Positions 1 to 11,339 of a stretch of DNA of 64,000 nucleotides are shown here, piece after piece. Position 1 is the stretch's first letter. Every line of letters begins with the position of its first letter. Origin of the DNA: Effrenium voratum (Eukaryota; Sar; Dinophyceae; Suessiales; Symbiodiniaceae). Below the pieces are notes generated by a model. It was not told the DNA's origin. It saw nothing but the letters and a program-made list of their open reading frames with translations, and ran no database searches. A program made the position numbers and the translations under genes. Location of the stretch: positions 254,295 through 318,294 of the forward strand of contig CAUJNA010001857.1 of NCBI GenBank assembly GCA_963377175.1, read 5' to 3'.

Positions 1-440
1 GCACATGGCCCCAATCGAAGACTGCAGCCGCTCGTCTCCAATCGCCAGCCTGCTGAATCCGCTCGGGTTCTCGTCCACAATGCCAAAAGCGAGTTGGTGA
101 CCGTTGCCGCTGAGCCGCAGCTTCAAGACACACGTGTCCTGTGACGTGAGGACTTGCGCAGTGACCATGGTAGCCGTTCTGTCTTCCACGCACAGCGCTT
201 TCCTATCAGAACTGTCACAATCGACGGATCTCAACGTATCCACCCAAGTGAATCCTTCCTCCTCTGAGTATCCTGTGCTCGGCAGACCACTCGCATCATC
301 CCCGTCGCCAAGCAGCTGGCTGATATCAAGGCTGCCAAGCATCTGGCTGATTGAAAGGCTGCCGCAGGATCGGTCAGAACCAGGCCCATAAAGCTGCAGC
401 GACGCAAAACAGTTCCCCTCCCGCTGCTCACACTGCTTGG
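1..440. other. Unassigned left edge
   Basis: No reading frame here shows a recognisable domain, and overlapping open frames on both strands are short and of low complexity. I see no RNA gene or repeat structure. Confidence 0.4.
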
Positions 441-775
441 GAGGTACCCCCCCCCCCACGACCCATCTGCGTCTGCCTTTGTGTCCGCGAAGACCCTCCC
501 CCCCCTGCGTGGCTGTCTGTGTCTCTTTGTGTGTGTCTGTGTCTGTCTGTGTCTGTCTGTGTCTGTCTACGTATCTGCGTCTGTCTTCGTGTCCCTGCGC
601 ATCTGTCTGTGTCTCTTTGTGTCTGTCTGGCTCTGTCTGTTTCTGTCTACGCATCTGCGTCTGTATTCGTGTCCGCGAAGACCCTCCCCCCCTCTGCGTG
701 TCTGTCTGCGTCTCTTTGTGTCTGTCTGTGTCTGTCTACGTGTCTGCGTCTGTCTTCGTGTCCGCGAACGGGTCT
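441..775. repeat. Imperfect TCTGTCTG/TGTGTC simple-sequence tract
   Basis: The plus strand is a run of TGTCTGTCTGTGTC-type words interrupted by longer repeated phrases: 'cgcgaagaccctccccccc' occurs near 486 and 675, and 'tctacgtatctgcgtctg' variants near 566, 645 and 735. It is therefore a decayed higher-order repeat of roughly 90 to 190 bp. The open frames across it (Cys/Leu/Ser/Val-rich) are a by-product of the repeat. Confidence 0.8.
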
Positions 776-2190
776 CTTCACGTGCGCTTTCTCTTGCCCC
801 GGGCCGAAATTCTAAGGTGTGTGGGGGTGGCGGAACCAGACCCAAGGCCATTAAATATATCGAAGCGGCGTCCGCCGCCCGAGCAGTCCGGCGCACCCTG
901 TGTGACTTGCGTGGACACGCACGACCCGCACAGACATAGCACGCCCAAAGCGCCAGATCATGTCAACCCTGGGTCCATTTGCAAATAACGATGACGGCTG
1001 CTCCTTCTCCAATTCAACAGAAAGCAAAGTCGAACCAAACAACATTCAAATTGATCAAACAACAAGTATAAAAAAAAAAAACGAACTGCCGTGCCGCGGA
1101 CACTAACTGAAATAACCTTGTACATAGAACTGGTGAACAAAATTCGAAGGAATAGAGCTCATGAAAAGAAATCCTGCTTGTTTTGTCTTCTCCGGCAGGC
1201 TCAAAATTCCTCGGTCGCGGCGCCTCACGGACAACGGGCGCGGAACGCGTCCGAGAAGAGTCCGGAACGGGCGCGGGTCCACACCCATTGTTGTGGAGGC
1301 GCGCGCTTTTCGCGACGTCAGTTTTAACACGCGCAATACTTCAGGAAATTGAGGTACAGATTGTTTTGGCAAGCTCGGCATTTTGTCAGATTGACAATCG
1401 AACCACGTAACAAATGTAAAATTTTAGCAGGCTGGTAGGCACAACCCTCTTGCAGACTCAAGCATAGATTAAATTGCGAGAATATCACAAATTCCGCAAG
1501 CATTTTTGCAAGGTCACACACAAAGTTCGTGACAGGCGCAGCACTTTTGCAAAATCAAACACAGCCTGCGCCTGATTGCACAACCTTCAAGCAACACCGT
1601 AAATACCGCCAAAACCACCCCTGGCAGCGGTCAGCATCCCCCCAACACCTCATACACCCTGGCCAACTTCACCAGCGGCGCAAAAAAAAGTTGCCCCCCT
1701 TTTTGAAGGTCCCCGTTTTTGGGGGGACGATCACGGTCTCTCGCTTTGAAGGCACCTTGCACTGAGCTCCGCCAAGCTTGGTGGTTTCCCGCGTTCTAAA
1801 AACCCGCATAGTTGAGGGTAACAGAGATTCAACCTCTCTGATCTGGTTCGCGCTGCTGCAAACCTTTTCCACCTGCAAGTAGCCGTCCACGCACGGTTGT
1901 GCGTGTCAAGAACACAAAATGGCCGAAGGAATTCCTATCACGAACCGAAATGCACCGGCGGGTTACATGGTCATGCGCAGAAGATGGAGGCAAGTCAAGA
2001 GAGATACTCACATGCCCCATAGTCTTTTGCCAAAAACTTCTGTGTTGACCGGATTATCTGCTAACTCGATCTTCCTTCTGAGACATAAAGGTTCTTGCCA
2101 CAAGCGTCCAGGCGCCATCCGTCATCGCTTTCTTCAAGGCTGATGACTGCGCACCCGCCAAACTCACGTCTTGGCTTCTGCCCTGCTCAG
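776..2190. other. Unassigned intergenic sequence
   Basis: This 1.4 kb holds only short, mutually overlapping open frames without domains. It has a poly-A run near 1071-1080 and a G-rich/C-rich pair ('ccccgttttt' then 'ggggggacg') near 1711-1730. No gene is supportable. Confidence 0.35.
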
Positions 2191-2274
2191 CTACTGCGCA
2201 GGTGGACGGCCTCCTGACGGAGTCCCGGAGGCAGCGTCGGCCCTGAAGAAAGCGGCGCGCTTCCCGGACCGGCC

Positions 2275-3640
2275 ATGGCGGCCAGCGAGGAGCAGATTCT
2301 GAACGTCTCCCTGGCGAATTCTAACATCGTCCGCGCCTACAGCCTGACCCCCGGCTGGGAGCTCCTCTTCGCCTGCCGGCATCGCCTCGGCACAGCCTCC
2401 GACTTAGCGCACATGTCCAAGGCCGACAACGTCTACGACCTTCTGTGCGGCAGCTTCGCGGGGGACCAGGGCCCCTGAAGATGTACTTCACCGTGCCCCC
2501 GGACGGGATCGCGAAGCTGCGGCACGGTCGACGTCTACGACCTCAGATCCTGGACGCCACCCTGGAGATCGACACAAATCCAGGCGGACATCGACGGCGG
2601 GGCAACGTCACGCTGGCCACTTTGGGCGAGGTGCTGTTGGCGCGCTCCAACAGCCAGAGCTCTGGCACCTCTGCAAGCTTCACGGTGGGCGGCTTTGAGC
2701 TGGAGGGCTACGCCATGGAACATTGCGCGAACCTACAGCCTGATGCCGGGGAGGCGCTACTCCTCCAATCTGGTGATGTACGTCAGCGCGGCCGACAACA
2801 ACTACGTGGGCGTCACCGGCACCTTCCTCGGCACGGCCGCGCAGGGGGTCGGCACGCATGGACTTCTCGGCGCCCCCGGGCCGCGAAGCTGCACTTCCAC
2901 ACCTTCGGTGGGTCGATTCCAGGTCTGGCGCAGCAGTCGGCGGGCGCGCTGGACCTCTACAGCCTGCAGATCAGGGCCGTGTCCTTCAAGGGCAAGTCTG
3001 TCCGTCACGGACCTGGCCGACTTGCTGGCCCTCACAGGCTCCACGACGCAGGGCAACGTGGGCTGCGACCAGCTGCTGCGCAAGGACGTGAACTGCACCG
3101 ACGTATTCACGACGGGCGTGGACGCCTCGGGGGCGATCTCCTGCGCCAGCCGGCGCCGTCTTGGGCAGCTCGCTGAGCATCGGGGGAGCGGCCAGCGTGG
3201 GCGTGCTGAGCTCGGCGACGGGCATCTCCGGCAGCACCCTGACGATCAACAACACAGCCAACGCAGGCAACTTCGCCACGGTCGACGACGTGTCCACAGG
3301 GACGCTGCGACTGCGGCGAGCTTCGCGGCCACCGGGGCCCTCGCCGCCGTTGGACTGCGAGAGCCTGGACTGCACCTTCACCGCCACCAGCGGAGGCGTG
3401 TCGAAGGGCAGCGTGGTCTGCGGTCTCCGCCCCGCAGCTGTTCGCGTCCAACACGCTCACCGTGACCAACACGTCCGAGTTCGCGGATGACCTGACGCTG
3501 ACTGGGCAGGCTGGAGCAAGGTGCAGATCTCCGCGCGCGGGTCTTCCTGGAGCGGGACGGCGCGGCGCACCAGTGCGAGCTCATCATGATCAACGACGAG
3601 GCACTGGTCCAGACGAAGAGCCTCTTGCTGTCGCTCACCA
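2275..3640 (+). pseudogene. Frame-broken Gly/Ser/Thr-rich fibre-like repeat protein
   Basis: Coherent peptide segments occur in succession on the plus strand but in changing frames: NVSLANSNIVRAYSLTPG (about 2300), a variant IARTYSLMPG followed by YVSAADNNYVGVTGTFLGT (about 2725-2835), KLHFHTFGGS (about 2887), LSVTDLADLLALTGS (about 2998) and VGVLSSATGISGSTLTINNT (about 3197). The first phrase and its variant show a module of roughly 400 bp that has been duplicated. The composition and the 'sequence-repeat plus TLTINNT' style resemble phage tail-fibre or surface-repeat proteins, and a related repeat occurs at 55.85-56.2 kb. Frame changes at about 2450, 2700, 2860, 2990 and 3160 make an intact product unlikely unless introns join the pieces. 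The function is unknown; the fibre-like label rests on composition only. Confidence 0.4.
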
Positions 3641-3859
3641 CAAACCAGCGGAACCCCGGCTGCCTGATGATCGGACAACGTGGTCTGCAACACCAGCTTC
3701 ACCGACCTGTCGGACAGCCGGGTCAAGACGGAAATCGCAGAGGCCGGCCTGGGGGAGCTGCAGCATCTCTTCGACGCCGTGGAGGCGAAGCAGTACAAGC
3801 GCCCCGACATGAATGAGGACCTGAGGCTGGGCCGACTTCGCGGGCACGAAGTGGAGGGG

Positions 3860-4420
3860 CGAACGAAATTGTGGGACATGAAGGGAGATGATTTGAAATG
3901 ATGGGCAACCAAGAGCAACCGAAGGGAAATGAAACAGAGCGCAAGTGAAGTTCAAATCACGGGCGCTAAAAGGAAGTAAGAGAACGGAGTGCAAAGGAAG
4001 AGGAGGAAGCGAATGGAAGTGCAAGAAAACAATGAATGGAAAATGGTGGCTGGAAATTTTGTGCGTGAAAGGAAACGCAGGGAAATGACGGGAGAATGGC
4101 CGGGGAAAATGAGTTGAGTCACGAAGGGAAAGAATGGAATACGAATGAAATGAAGGGGCAGGAGCGGAAACAGGTGATGAATGGAACGAGGGAGATGAAG
4201 GGAACTGAATGAAATTACGGGACACAAAGGCAACTGACAGGAATTGAGCGGAAATGAAGCGCAGGGAGCGAACGAAGGGGAAGGACTGGAACTGAACGGA
4301 GTCACAAAGCAAGAACAGGGAACTGCAAGGAAATGCTACTGCAGCGCAATGAGGAAATCCAGCAACGCGACGGGAAGTCCAGGCAAGCGAGGGGAGATGA
4401 GTAGTGCGATGATGTGAAAC
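3860..4420. repeat. Degenerate purine-rich array (GAAATGA / GGAAC words)
   Basis: About 550 bp are strongly purine-biased on the plus strand and built from variants of GGGAAATGAA, GGAACTGAA and GGAATGAA with no strict period. The 298-residue minus-strand frame (Phe/Ser/Pro/His-rich) that runs through it is produced by this strand bias and is not a gene. A similar but distinct array lies at 24.84-25.12 kb. Confidence 0.65.
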
Positions 4421-4830
4421 GTGAGGAAACAAACGCACGGAACAAGACAGCGACACTGAAACGTCAGACATGTCTAAAACGAGCACTTCCCCCAGTCTGC
4501 GCTGGCACTGGCCCCACATCGGCAAAGCCACCTATAGATTGTATCACAACGCTTGTTGTTAGACAAGAAACGAAAAACCTGACAGCAGTGCGCTAGACAG
4601 ACAGACGGACCGACAAGGAAACAGGGACGAGTCTCTCAAACGATGCCGTTTGCCGCAGTCTTTTCTTTTTTCTGCCGCGCCAGGTCGTCTTGAACCCGTG
4701 ACGCTTGATCTAAGCCAGGCACGTTCTGGTTGGCTCTGCTCCTTTAGCTGGCCGGCTTTTCCACCCTTGCCTTGAAGCTTTGCTTTGGCACTGCAGTTCC
4801 TTGGCGCGAGCAGTTTTTGTGTGACTTAAG
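4421..4830. other. Unassigned spacer
   Basis: No domain-bearing frame or repeat was seen between the purine-rich array and the Cys-rich locus. Confidence 0.3.
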
Positions 4831-5451
4831 TTATGCCCTGGCCCGGCCTGTTTCACCCCGTCTACGGCGCTTTTGGGCGGGAGGCTCACGTAACTTGCGT
4901 GCGCACTCACGGCAAGTCCAGGACGGCCAACTTCTGGCACGGCACTCATCCCTGCGGGGGCGTGCTCGGCCACACCCGCCTTGGCACGGCGGGAAGGCGC
5001 AGCTGTCGCACCAAGCGTCCGCGCGGGCCGCTCCAGGGCCGGGCGCGCCCTGGCACGGCGGGAAGGCGCAGCTGTCGCACCAAGAGTCTGCATTGGCCGT
5101 CTTGGGCAAGTCTCCACCACATTGGCTGCACTTCTTGGCGGCGCACTGACCCTTGTTAGCGCAATTAATGTAATTTGGGGCAAATGCGTTAAGCTCTTGC
5201 GCTTGTCTCGCACGCAACGCTTTTTGAAAACCTGGGGCGCAGAACGGCGGCGCTTTGTGGCATAGCAGCCATCGGCGGCGCGCCTGAAAGCCCTTCCGAA
5301 CCCACCTTGGTCCCCATTTTGCCCAGCTCGCGCGTCTGCGCAGCTCAGCTAAAGTGTTGGAGTTAGCGAGCAGTTCGTGAAGTAAGAAATGTTCACAGAT
5401 GCGACGGCAGGCTGACCAGCGAGTTAAAACTGCTCGGCAGGGGCTTGGCAA
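4831..5451 (-). CDS. Cys-rich (WCDSCAFPPC-module) protein segment
   Basis: The minus-strand frame of 206 codons contains a tandem metal-binding-like module: CSQCGGDLPKTANADSWCDS, then CAFPPCQG, then a second WCDSCAFPPCQGGCGRARP copy and a trailing CRxC pair near the C terminus. The spacing of CxxC, WCDxCAFPPC and GCG suggests zinc coordination. I recall this kind of module from dinoflagellate repeat-encoded proteins, but no function is established. The locus at 6.66-7.54 kb repeats it. The start is not determinable: the first Met-like codon may be a non-ATG codon, and introns are possible. What is seen is the Cys pattern; zinc binding is inferred. Confidence 0.45.
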   Translation of the reverse strand: MPSPCRAVLTRWSACRRICEHFLLHELLANSNTLAELRRRASWAKWGPRWVRKGFQARRRWLLCHKAPPFCAPGFQKALRARQAQELNAFAPNYINCANKGQCAAKKCSQCGGDLPKTANADSWCDSCAFPPCQGAPGPGAARADAWCDSCAFPPCQGGCGRARPRRDECRARSWPSWTCRECARKLREPPAQKRRRRGETGRARA

Positions 5452-6636
5452 GCGCTGTCTGACTCAGTTCAATGTTCGTGCCTCCTACGAACTAACAGCC
5501 AAAGATTTGTGTTAAGCAAGTTTGCCCGAACCAGCTTAATTTTTTAGTCCCTTGTAGCGATGGGTTCAGAAGTTTGGAGAGTCCAACATGTTTGGAGTTA
5601 GTTCGGGTTTTATGGAACTTCTGTTGGTGCTTCTAGGAAGACACTCGCCTATTTTAGGTCCACGTGCCCAGCAAAATGAAAAGGAGCAGCCAAAGATTAC
5701 CTCCGCCCGCTGGTCGGCGCAACAACAAGTCTTCGTGCCCCAAAAACGGGGTTTGCGTGTCACAGGGTTGCGCCCAGGAGCGTGCAAAGTTAGCGCCTGC
5801 GACCTTGTGCGGGGAGAAATTCAATGTTGAAAAGGGTACGTGAACGCGCGTCAAAAGACATCGCGACGGACCCGGCTAAAAGCGCAGCTGCCGCTACTTT
5901 GCGGGGGTTGGGCTCTGACGAAGAGGGCCAAGGCCTGGTCCATCCGCAGGCCCAGCAAGCGCCGAGAAGCACAGATCCTGACCGCAGCCCTCTGACACGC
6001 ACACCCTGTTTTGGGGTACGAAGACGCATCGTTTCGCCGACCAGCGGACGGAGTCATCAGTCAAGGTTGCAGGCTGTAGAAGCTGTATGCAGCGCCCGAA
6101 ACGAGAGAACTAGAAGCACTTTCGCAACTTACTGCTTCCAACAAGCTGCGTCAGCCTAAAGCTGTCCGAGCGCACAATTTGTTTGACTCAGCTGGCAGAA
6201 ATTCAATAGGCCACGCCGAAGTTCGAGTTGCTTCCCAGCTTGAGGAATCCCACGGCTACTTGAGTCTGCGGGGGCTTGGGAAATTTGAGCCAGTTCGAGC
6301 AAACCTGAGCTGCCAGCGGAGGTCAGCGCGGAACGTGAACTGGTTCAGATAGCGCTCGCCAAGCCCTTCGCTTTAGTAGCCTGTATTTATAACTTTCACA
6401 CACGCTCGCTCACTCCTGCTGTGGCTGTTCTGAGCAGCGCAGATGCCGCGAATTCCAATTACCAAAACGCAGGGTTGCTGCGACGTCCTAGCGCCGCCGT
6501 TCTGCGAGCAAAGTTCGCTGCCGCGTAACCACTTCTTCTAGAGGCTTCGGCTTTAAAGCCTTAACAAACAATCGGGTTCTTAATGGAGAAGCCGTTTTGT
6601 TGGCAGTTGGCGCCCAGTCCAAAGATCTTGGAGGTT
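5452..6636. other. Unassigned spacer between the two Cys-rich loci
   Basis: Only short overlapping frames are present. A tract near 6250-6330 repeats words such as 'ttgagccagttcgagc'. No gene or RNA is recognised. Confidence 0.3.
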
Positions 6637-7541
6637 TCAGAAGGGCCAAATTAAATTAATTGCGCTAACAAGACCCCGTTGATTGCACGTCCAGTTCGGA
6701 CATACGGCGGCGTGGCGCTCACCCCTCCGGGGCCGGGCGCGTCCACACCCGCCCTGGCACGGCGGGAAGGCGCAGCTATCGCACCAAGAGTCTGCGTTGG
6801 CCGTCTTGGGCAAGTCTCCACCACATTGGCTGCTCTTGGCGGCGCACCTGTTGCAGACCCAAGCCGGGCGCTTTTTTGCATAGCACACACTTTTCCGCGG
6901 GCGCGCGTGTCCAATCCCACCCTGGCCGCGGGAAGGCGCAGCTGTCGCACCAAGCGCCGGGCGTATTTGCGCAAGGCGTTCCCGCATTGCTGGCACGCTT
7001 TGGCACTGCGTGGCACAGATTCTGCAGATCCCTTATTGCTCAGCCCGGTCACGTGGCTTCGAGACTTCCAGTGACCACACTGCTTGCGCTTGGCTGCTTT
7101 CGTGGTTCTGGTCGGTGCGGCTGTCGCACAGGCACGGCGCAGCTCCTTCGTGCGTTTCTTTCTCAGACCTGCCAATGTGCGCTTTTGGCCTTTGGGCCAC
7201 ATCGCACTTGGAGCACGACGAGAGGCTTGCTGTTGCATATCTTGCAAAAACCTGGCTCTGTCACTGGCACTACTTGGCACCGTGCGCACATCGCTCGCCA
7301 AGAAAGCAGTCAGGGGCTTGAGCAACTCCTGACCTGCGCGCGCTAGCTGCAGAGGCGACAGCTCAGCAGCACTTCCAGGCGCCGGCTGCGTTGCTTGGCT
7401 TCCTGCTGGAACCTTGCCTTGGCTTCTTCCAAGGTAATGGTCTGGATTTGCTGTGGCCCAGTCGCAACTTTTAAGTACGAAAGTAGTACGCGAAGTCACC
7501 TTTCGCAGCTGGGGCTCGAAAATCGCAGTTTTAAGTGCCAA
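6637..7541 (-). pseudogene. Second Cys-rich (WCDSCAFPPC-module) locus
   Basis: The 6740-6850 segment is nearly the same as 5040-5145, including the module CGGDLPKTANADSWCDSCAF, but neighbouring modules fall in different minus-strand frames, for example KQCGHWKS followed by ACQQCGNALRKY near 6950-7090. The frame open through the whole region (296 codons) reads the first module out of frame. Either introns separate the modules or the gene has frameshifts. The N-terminal half is Ala/Gln/Arg-rich and helical. Relationship to the 4.8-5.45 kb locus by duplication is visible; the role is unknown. Confidence 0.4.
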
Positions 7542-7692
7542 AGTAGCACGCGAAGTCCACTTCCGCAGCAGGGGCTCGAAAATCGCAACTTTTAAGAACG
7601 AAAGTAGTACGTGAAGTCCATTCGCAGCTGGGGCTCGAAAATCGCAACTTTTAAGTGCGAAAGTAGTAGGTGAAGTCCGCCTTCGCAGCTGG
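7433..7692. repeat. Tandem repeat of about 60-62 bp
   Basis: Four to five copies of a unit containing 'cgcagctggggctcgaaaat' and 'cttttaagtacgaaagtag' are arranged head to tail, with substitutions and small indels between copies. Confidence 0.8.
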
Positions 7693-7702
7693 TTTCGCAG
7701 CT

Positions 7703-7985
7703 ACAGAAAAGAAAGAAAGAAAGAAAGAAAAGAAAAGAAAGAAAAGAAAGAAAAGAAAGAAAAAAAAGAAAAAAAAGAAAGAAAGAACGAACGAAGGCAG
7801 GAAGGCAGGAAGGAAGGAAGCAAGGAAGGAAGGAAGGATTGAAAGAAAGAAAAAAAGAAAAAAGAAAGAAAGAAAGAAAGGAAGGAAGGAAGGAAGGAAG
7901 GAAAGAATGAACAAATGACGGAGAAACAAAAGAAGTTGTGAAAAGGAAGAAGAAGAGGAAAAAAGTCAAGAAAAGAAAGAGAACG
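7703..7985. repeat. GAAA/GGAA purine microsatellite
   Basis: A continuous (GAAA)n tract grades into (GGAA)n near 7800 and back again near 7870. The plus strand is almost entirely purine. Lys-rich plus-strand and Phe/Ser-rich minus-strand frames across it are artefacts. Confidence 0.95.
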
Positions 7986-8219
7986 AGAACTATAGTTTAT
8001 ATATTTTTGAAACTTCCGCCCACCGGCTTCGCCGGCTCTACTGGTATAATGTATGCTTCTTTGTCTTCTTCTTTCTGTTATTGCGCTTCTTCTTCTTCTT
8101 GTTGCTGTTGGTGGTGGTGATGGTGCACAGCTGCGAAATTACTAAAAACTGCTTGCTGGAATTGGCAAACAGGTCAACTAACATGGTAATGTAATCTTGC
8201 GCAGACACAGTCAGTTGTC

Positions 8220-8428
8220 AGCTGAGTCCGGAGATCATCTACATCAAGATGTCCGTGACGAAGCTGGGAATGAGCACATTTCAGCAGGACAAGACGCTAA
8301 CTTGCCAGGGACAAGGCTGGTGGAGGTTTCACACGCCCATTAGCCAGATGATGTTTCTGGAAGAGGGCAACGCTGAAGCACTTCTATACGAGTATGAGCT
8401 ATGCGAGGCTAAACAGGACGATGAGTGA
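8220..8428 (+). CDS. Short ORF, unknown protein C-terminal exon
   Basis: A plus-strand frame open from about 8222 reads SPEIIYIKMSVTKLGMSTF and continues to a TGA at 8426-8428. It has balanced amino-acid composition (Trp-Trp, Met-Met, acidic end) unlike the random frames around it. It has no recognised domain. It may be the last exon of a larger gene or a fragment of the element that follows. Confidence 0.3.
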
Positions 8429-9500
8429 GCCTCAATGGAAAGCGCAAACACAGTGTTGTGACTCAGTTCAGAACATTAAATTAACGGCGCTGTCAAATAA
8501 TAACCTTGTCATTCACATGTCACAGCAAAACTCCAAGCGCTGTCTGTCACAGAGAGATTTGATGCGGAAGCGAAAAGATAAAGAATAACCTGCTGCCATT
8601 GTACTTACAAACCATGTCATGCGCTAGGGTAAAACAAGCGTCACTGTCATATTGCATCTTAGGAGCCCTCACTCACAGTCACGGTCAACGCTGCGTCGTG
8701 AACTAGTGGTGATTTCTGACGACCAGGTCCGCCAGATGGAGATGCTCATTTTCGTTCCTCCTGTATTAAACGGCGCGCTGCCCTCAGCCAGAACTCAGTG
8801 ACATTTAGCCTTGAGCCAGGACTCAGTGCCATTAGCCTTCAGCCTTCAATCTTTGTGAATTGCATGCAGCTGTGGATGATCAAGCCAGAGGGGCCAGCCA
8901 TGCGCTGCCCGCTCGGAAGCTGAGGATCAAGTTCAGTCACACCCTCCTCTGACAAGTACTGCCACACCTGCGTTGTGCGCTTTGCAGTTTTGAAGGATGG
9001 TGTCGTCAGAACAGTCAAGCCCGTCTCGGCTCCTCAGTGCATGGTTGAGCACTGCAAATAACACTCGCACCATTTGTAAAAGCACGCAAAAGGTTTCACG
9101 ATTCAATTGATGCTCAAATCCTTTGCGCGCTGGCACCGGCCGCGTCGACAATTCCACCAAGAGCACCTGCCGACGTGTGATGTCAATGATATCTGACTGA
9201 ATGACAGCTTGCGATCGCTGCTGTCGCTCGTCTTTCTGCGCTACTGTTTCCACCTCCTGCTGGCTGACACACTGTCTGTCCTCTGCTTCTTCGTCGTCTT
9301 TGCAGGGCTGGAGGCCAGGCGGCTGCAGCGAGTCTGGCATTGATGCTGATGGGTGTGGCTCATGTGTGGCATTGCAGTTTTGCCTGAGCCTCAGTTCACT
9401 CCTGTAGTAACTGTATGCAAAGCTTGAGAGTTCTGTAGACAGGGCTGGGCTCGGGGAAAACCCAGTTCGTCACACACTCCGCTTTGCATTTGCCAAAGGC
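8429..9500. other. Mostly unassigned; one minus-strand ORF of 135 codons
   Basis: The minus-strand frame at 8933-9340 (rich in Gln/Glu at its start, then RKGFEHQLNRETFCVLLQMV) is the only frame with protein-like composition, and it matches nothing I know. I cannot tell whether it is a real exon. Confidence 0.25.
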
Positions 9501-9556
9501 TGTCTCAGCACCTGCTTGGCCAAGCCTACAAGGACATCAACCTCCAATGACGATGT

Positions 9557-10009
9557 ATGGCCACCCCATGTATGGCTTTGCTCCCTGGCGACTTTGAAGG
9601 CAACCAGTGTGGCGCAAGCGCGGCCGGTGAAAGTGATGATGGCCGCAGTCAAAGGGGATTCGGCCGCAGGGTCCGCCAGAGCCGCAGGTCCAGGTCCAGG
9701 TCTCGGCGGCGCCGCAGCAGGAGTGACAGCCGCTCAGACCGCAACACTCGCGACAAGCGCCGTCACAAGAGGTCACGCAAGGACCGTGATCGCAGACGGA
9801 GGTCGGTTTGCGAATCGCAATCAGAAAACGAACTGCAACCTGAGATCCTAGCATTGGTTGACAACAACAATCCGTATGCAAATGCAGACTCCATCTCTCG
9901 GAGCACATCAGTCATGAGAAGGTTCCCAAGGCTGGTGTTGGGCAAACTGCTAGACCAAAACGGGCTTATGTTTGTGGCCTGCCCACAGTGTAGCCTTTTG
10001 TCAACTTGA
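9557..10009 (+). CDS. SR-like (Arg/Ser-rich) protein segment
   Basis: The frame contains an Arg/Ser dipeptide-rich stretch, RQSRRSRSRSRRRRSRSDS, followed by a basic RDKRRHKRSRKDRDRRRR run and then a non-repetitive tail (ENELQPEILALVDNNNPYAN). RS domains of this type are typical of splicing regulators, but no RRM is seen here. Its place just upstream of Cys-rich and methyltransferase-like ORFs on the same strand suggests it is the N-terminal part of the same large element. The first codon shown may not be the true start. Confidence 0.45.
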   Translation: MATPCMALLPGDFEGNQCGASAAGESDDGRSQRGFGRRVRQSRRSRSRSRRRRSRSDSRSDRNTRDKRRHKRSRKDRDRRRRSVCESQSENELQPEILALVDNNNPYANADSISRSTSVMRRFPRLVLGKLLDQNGLMFVACPQCSLLST

Positions 10010-10274
10010 GCGCCTGCCGTCCCACCAAATCCTGGCAGGCGCAGCTCGGCGTGCTTGTGACAGCAATCAATCCTGCTTGGAATGCGCCAGCCACAAGTGA
10101 CTTGTCTGTCACAAGCTTCCTGATGCTGATCTTCCTCACGACCCAACAGAAGCCAACGACATGCATAAGCCAGCTGCGCTGTGGTGATAGTTACTTGCAG
10201 CTGGCAAAGGTGCTTCGGCAGACTTTCAACAAACTCAAACGGTCCTCGAATTCCTCAGGCCCCAAATCAAGACA

Positions 10275-11094
10275 ATGCTGGGGGACACAGTGGTGCTAAG
10301 CAAGGAGGCAGTTGAGCAAGTGGCCTGGGAATTTGGCTGGCAGGATGTGTGGATGACACAGCCAGCCACGGCTAAACCCAAAGCCAAGGCACTGCTAACA
10401 TCCATGAGTGGCGCCATGAATTCCTATGTCGTGCGGCCAAAGGCAGCAAGTGTGGAGCGCAAGCCCGCCACAGGTGATGAGCCTGCCGCTCCCAGCCAAG
10501 GCAAGGAGAGCAGGGCCTCCTGTATTCCCAACGCCCAACGAAGGCAGCGCCACCGGCAGCTACATGCTGCAGATGCAAATGCAGCTGCAGGTGCTGCAGA
10601 TGCAGCCTCAGATGCGGCTGCGTGGCCTGTGGCAGTTCCCCTAGATGCAGCTGCTGAGCTACCTGATGTGCCTGGCGAAGCAAAAAGCCCTGTTCCGGGC
10701 GAGGCCGTGTCACAGTTGCAAGAGAACGATGAAGCAGCTGCCAAGTGCCAGTTTTGCTATGAGCGCCTAGATGCAGCTGAGCCTTGGCTGATTTGGGTCA
10801 AGTTGTGTGTGGGCAGTTTTGTGCGTCGTATTTAAAGGTCAGTTATGAGGTTTGCACACACTGTTGTGCTTTGGAATCAGTCGCCACGGCAGGAGGCAGA
10901 AGCACCGATCCGAGACATGGCCCATGCGGGAATTTCAAAGAGTCAAGCCTTTCCGGTGTGCGCGAAGCCATGGAGCACTGGCAGAAGGCGATGTGATTGA
11001 TGATGCGTGGCAGGCGCTGGCTGAGGCGGCCCTGATTAGAAGCCAGCCAGTGTGGCATAGTGGTCTGCAGACCAGATCACTCTTTTTGTGCTGA
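10275..11094 (+). pseudogene. Ala-rich ORF followed by Cys-rich segment in shifted frame
   Basis: The first frame (10275-10835, 186 codons) starts with a plausible globular part (EAVEQVAWEFGWQDVWMTQ), passes an Ala/Asp repeat derived from 'gatgcagctgcag' words, and ends with CQFCYERLDAAEPWL. The Cys pattern continues in another frame (about 10813-10880) as QFCASYLKVSYEVCTHCCAL and then VREAMEHWQKAM. Joined conceptually these give a C-x2-C ... C ... C-x2-C metal-binding candidate; I do not resolve whether an intron or a frameshift separates them. It lies upstream of the methyltransferase-like ORF on the same strand. Confidence 0.35.
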
Positions 11095-11339
11095 GTGCTG
11101 ACATGTGCGGGATGTCAAAATGGTGGAGTGCCAAAGCTAAGCTGTAACATTATGGGCTGGCCTGCATTTAGGCAGGAGGTGACGGGGCCTTCAACGCATC
11201 TGTTTTGTTCTGCCGTGGGGATGAAGTAGCTTTTAATTTTGATATCTCGATTGTTTGTTAATGAGTAAGCACAAATGCTCTTCGACACAGTTGTCCACCT
11301 TCTTGGTTGCTTTTTAGCTAGCTCAATGTGCTTCAAATT

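Noticed and set aside
351..988. Cys/Leu/Val-rich overlapping ORFs
   Set aside because: All are products of the TCTGTCTG simple-sequence tract.
3635..4531. 298-codon minus-strand ORF rich in Phe, Ser, His and Pro
   Set aside because: It is the complement of a purine-rich degenerate repeat; composition explains the open frame.
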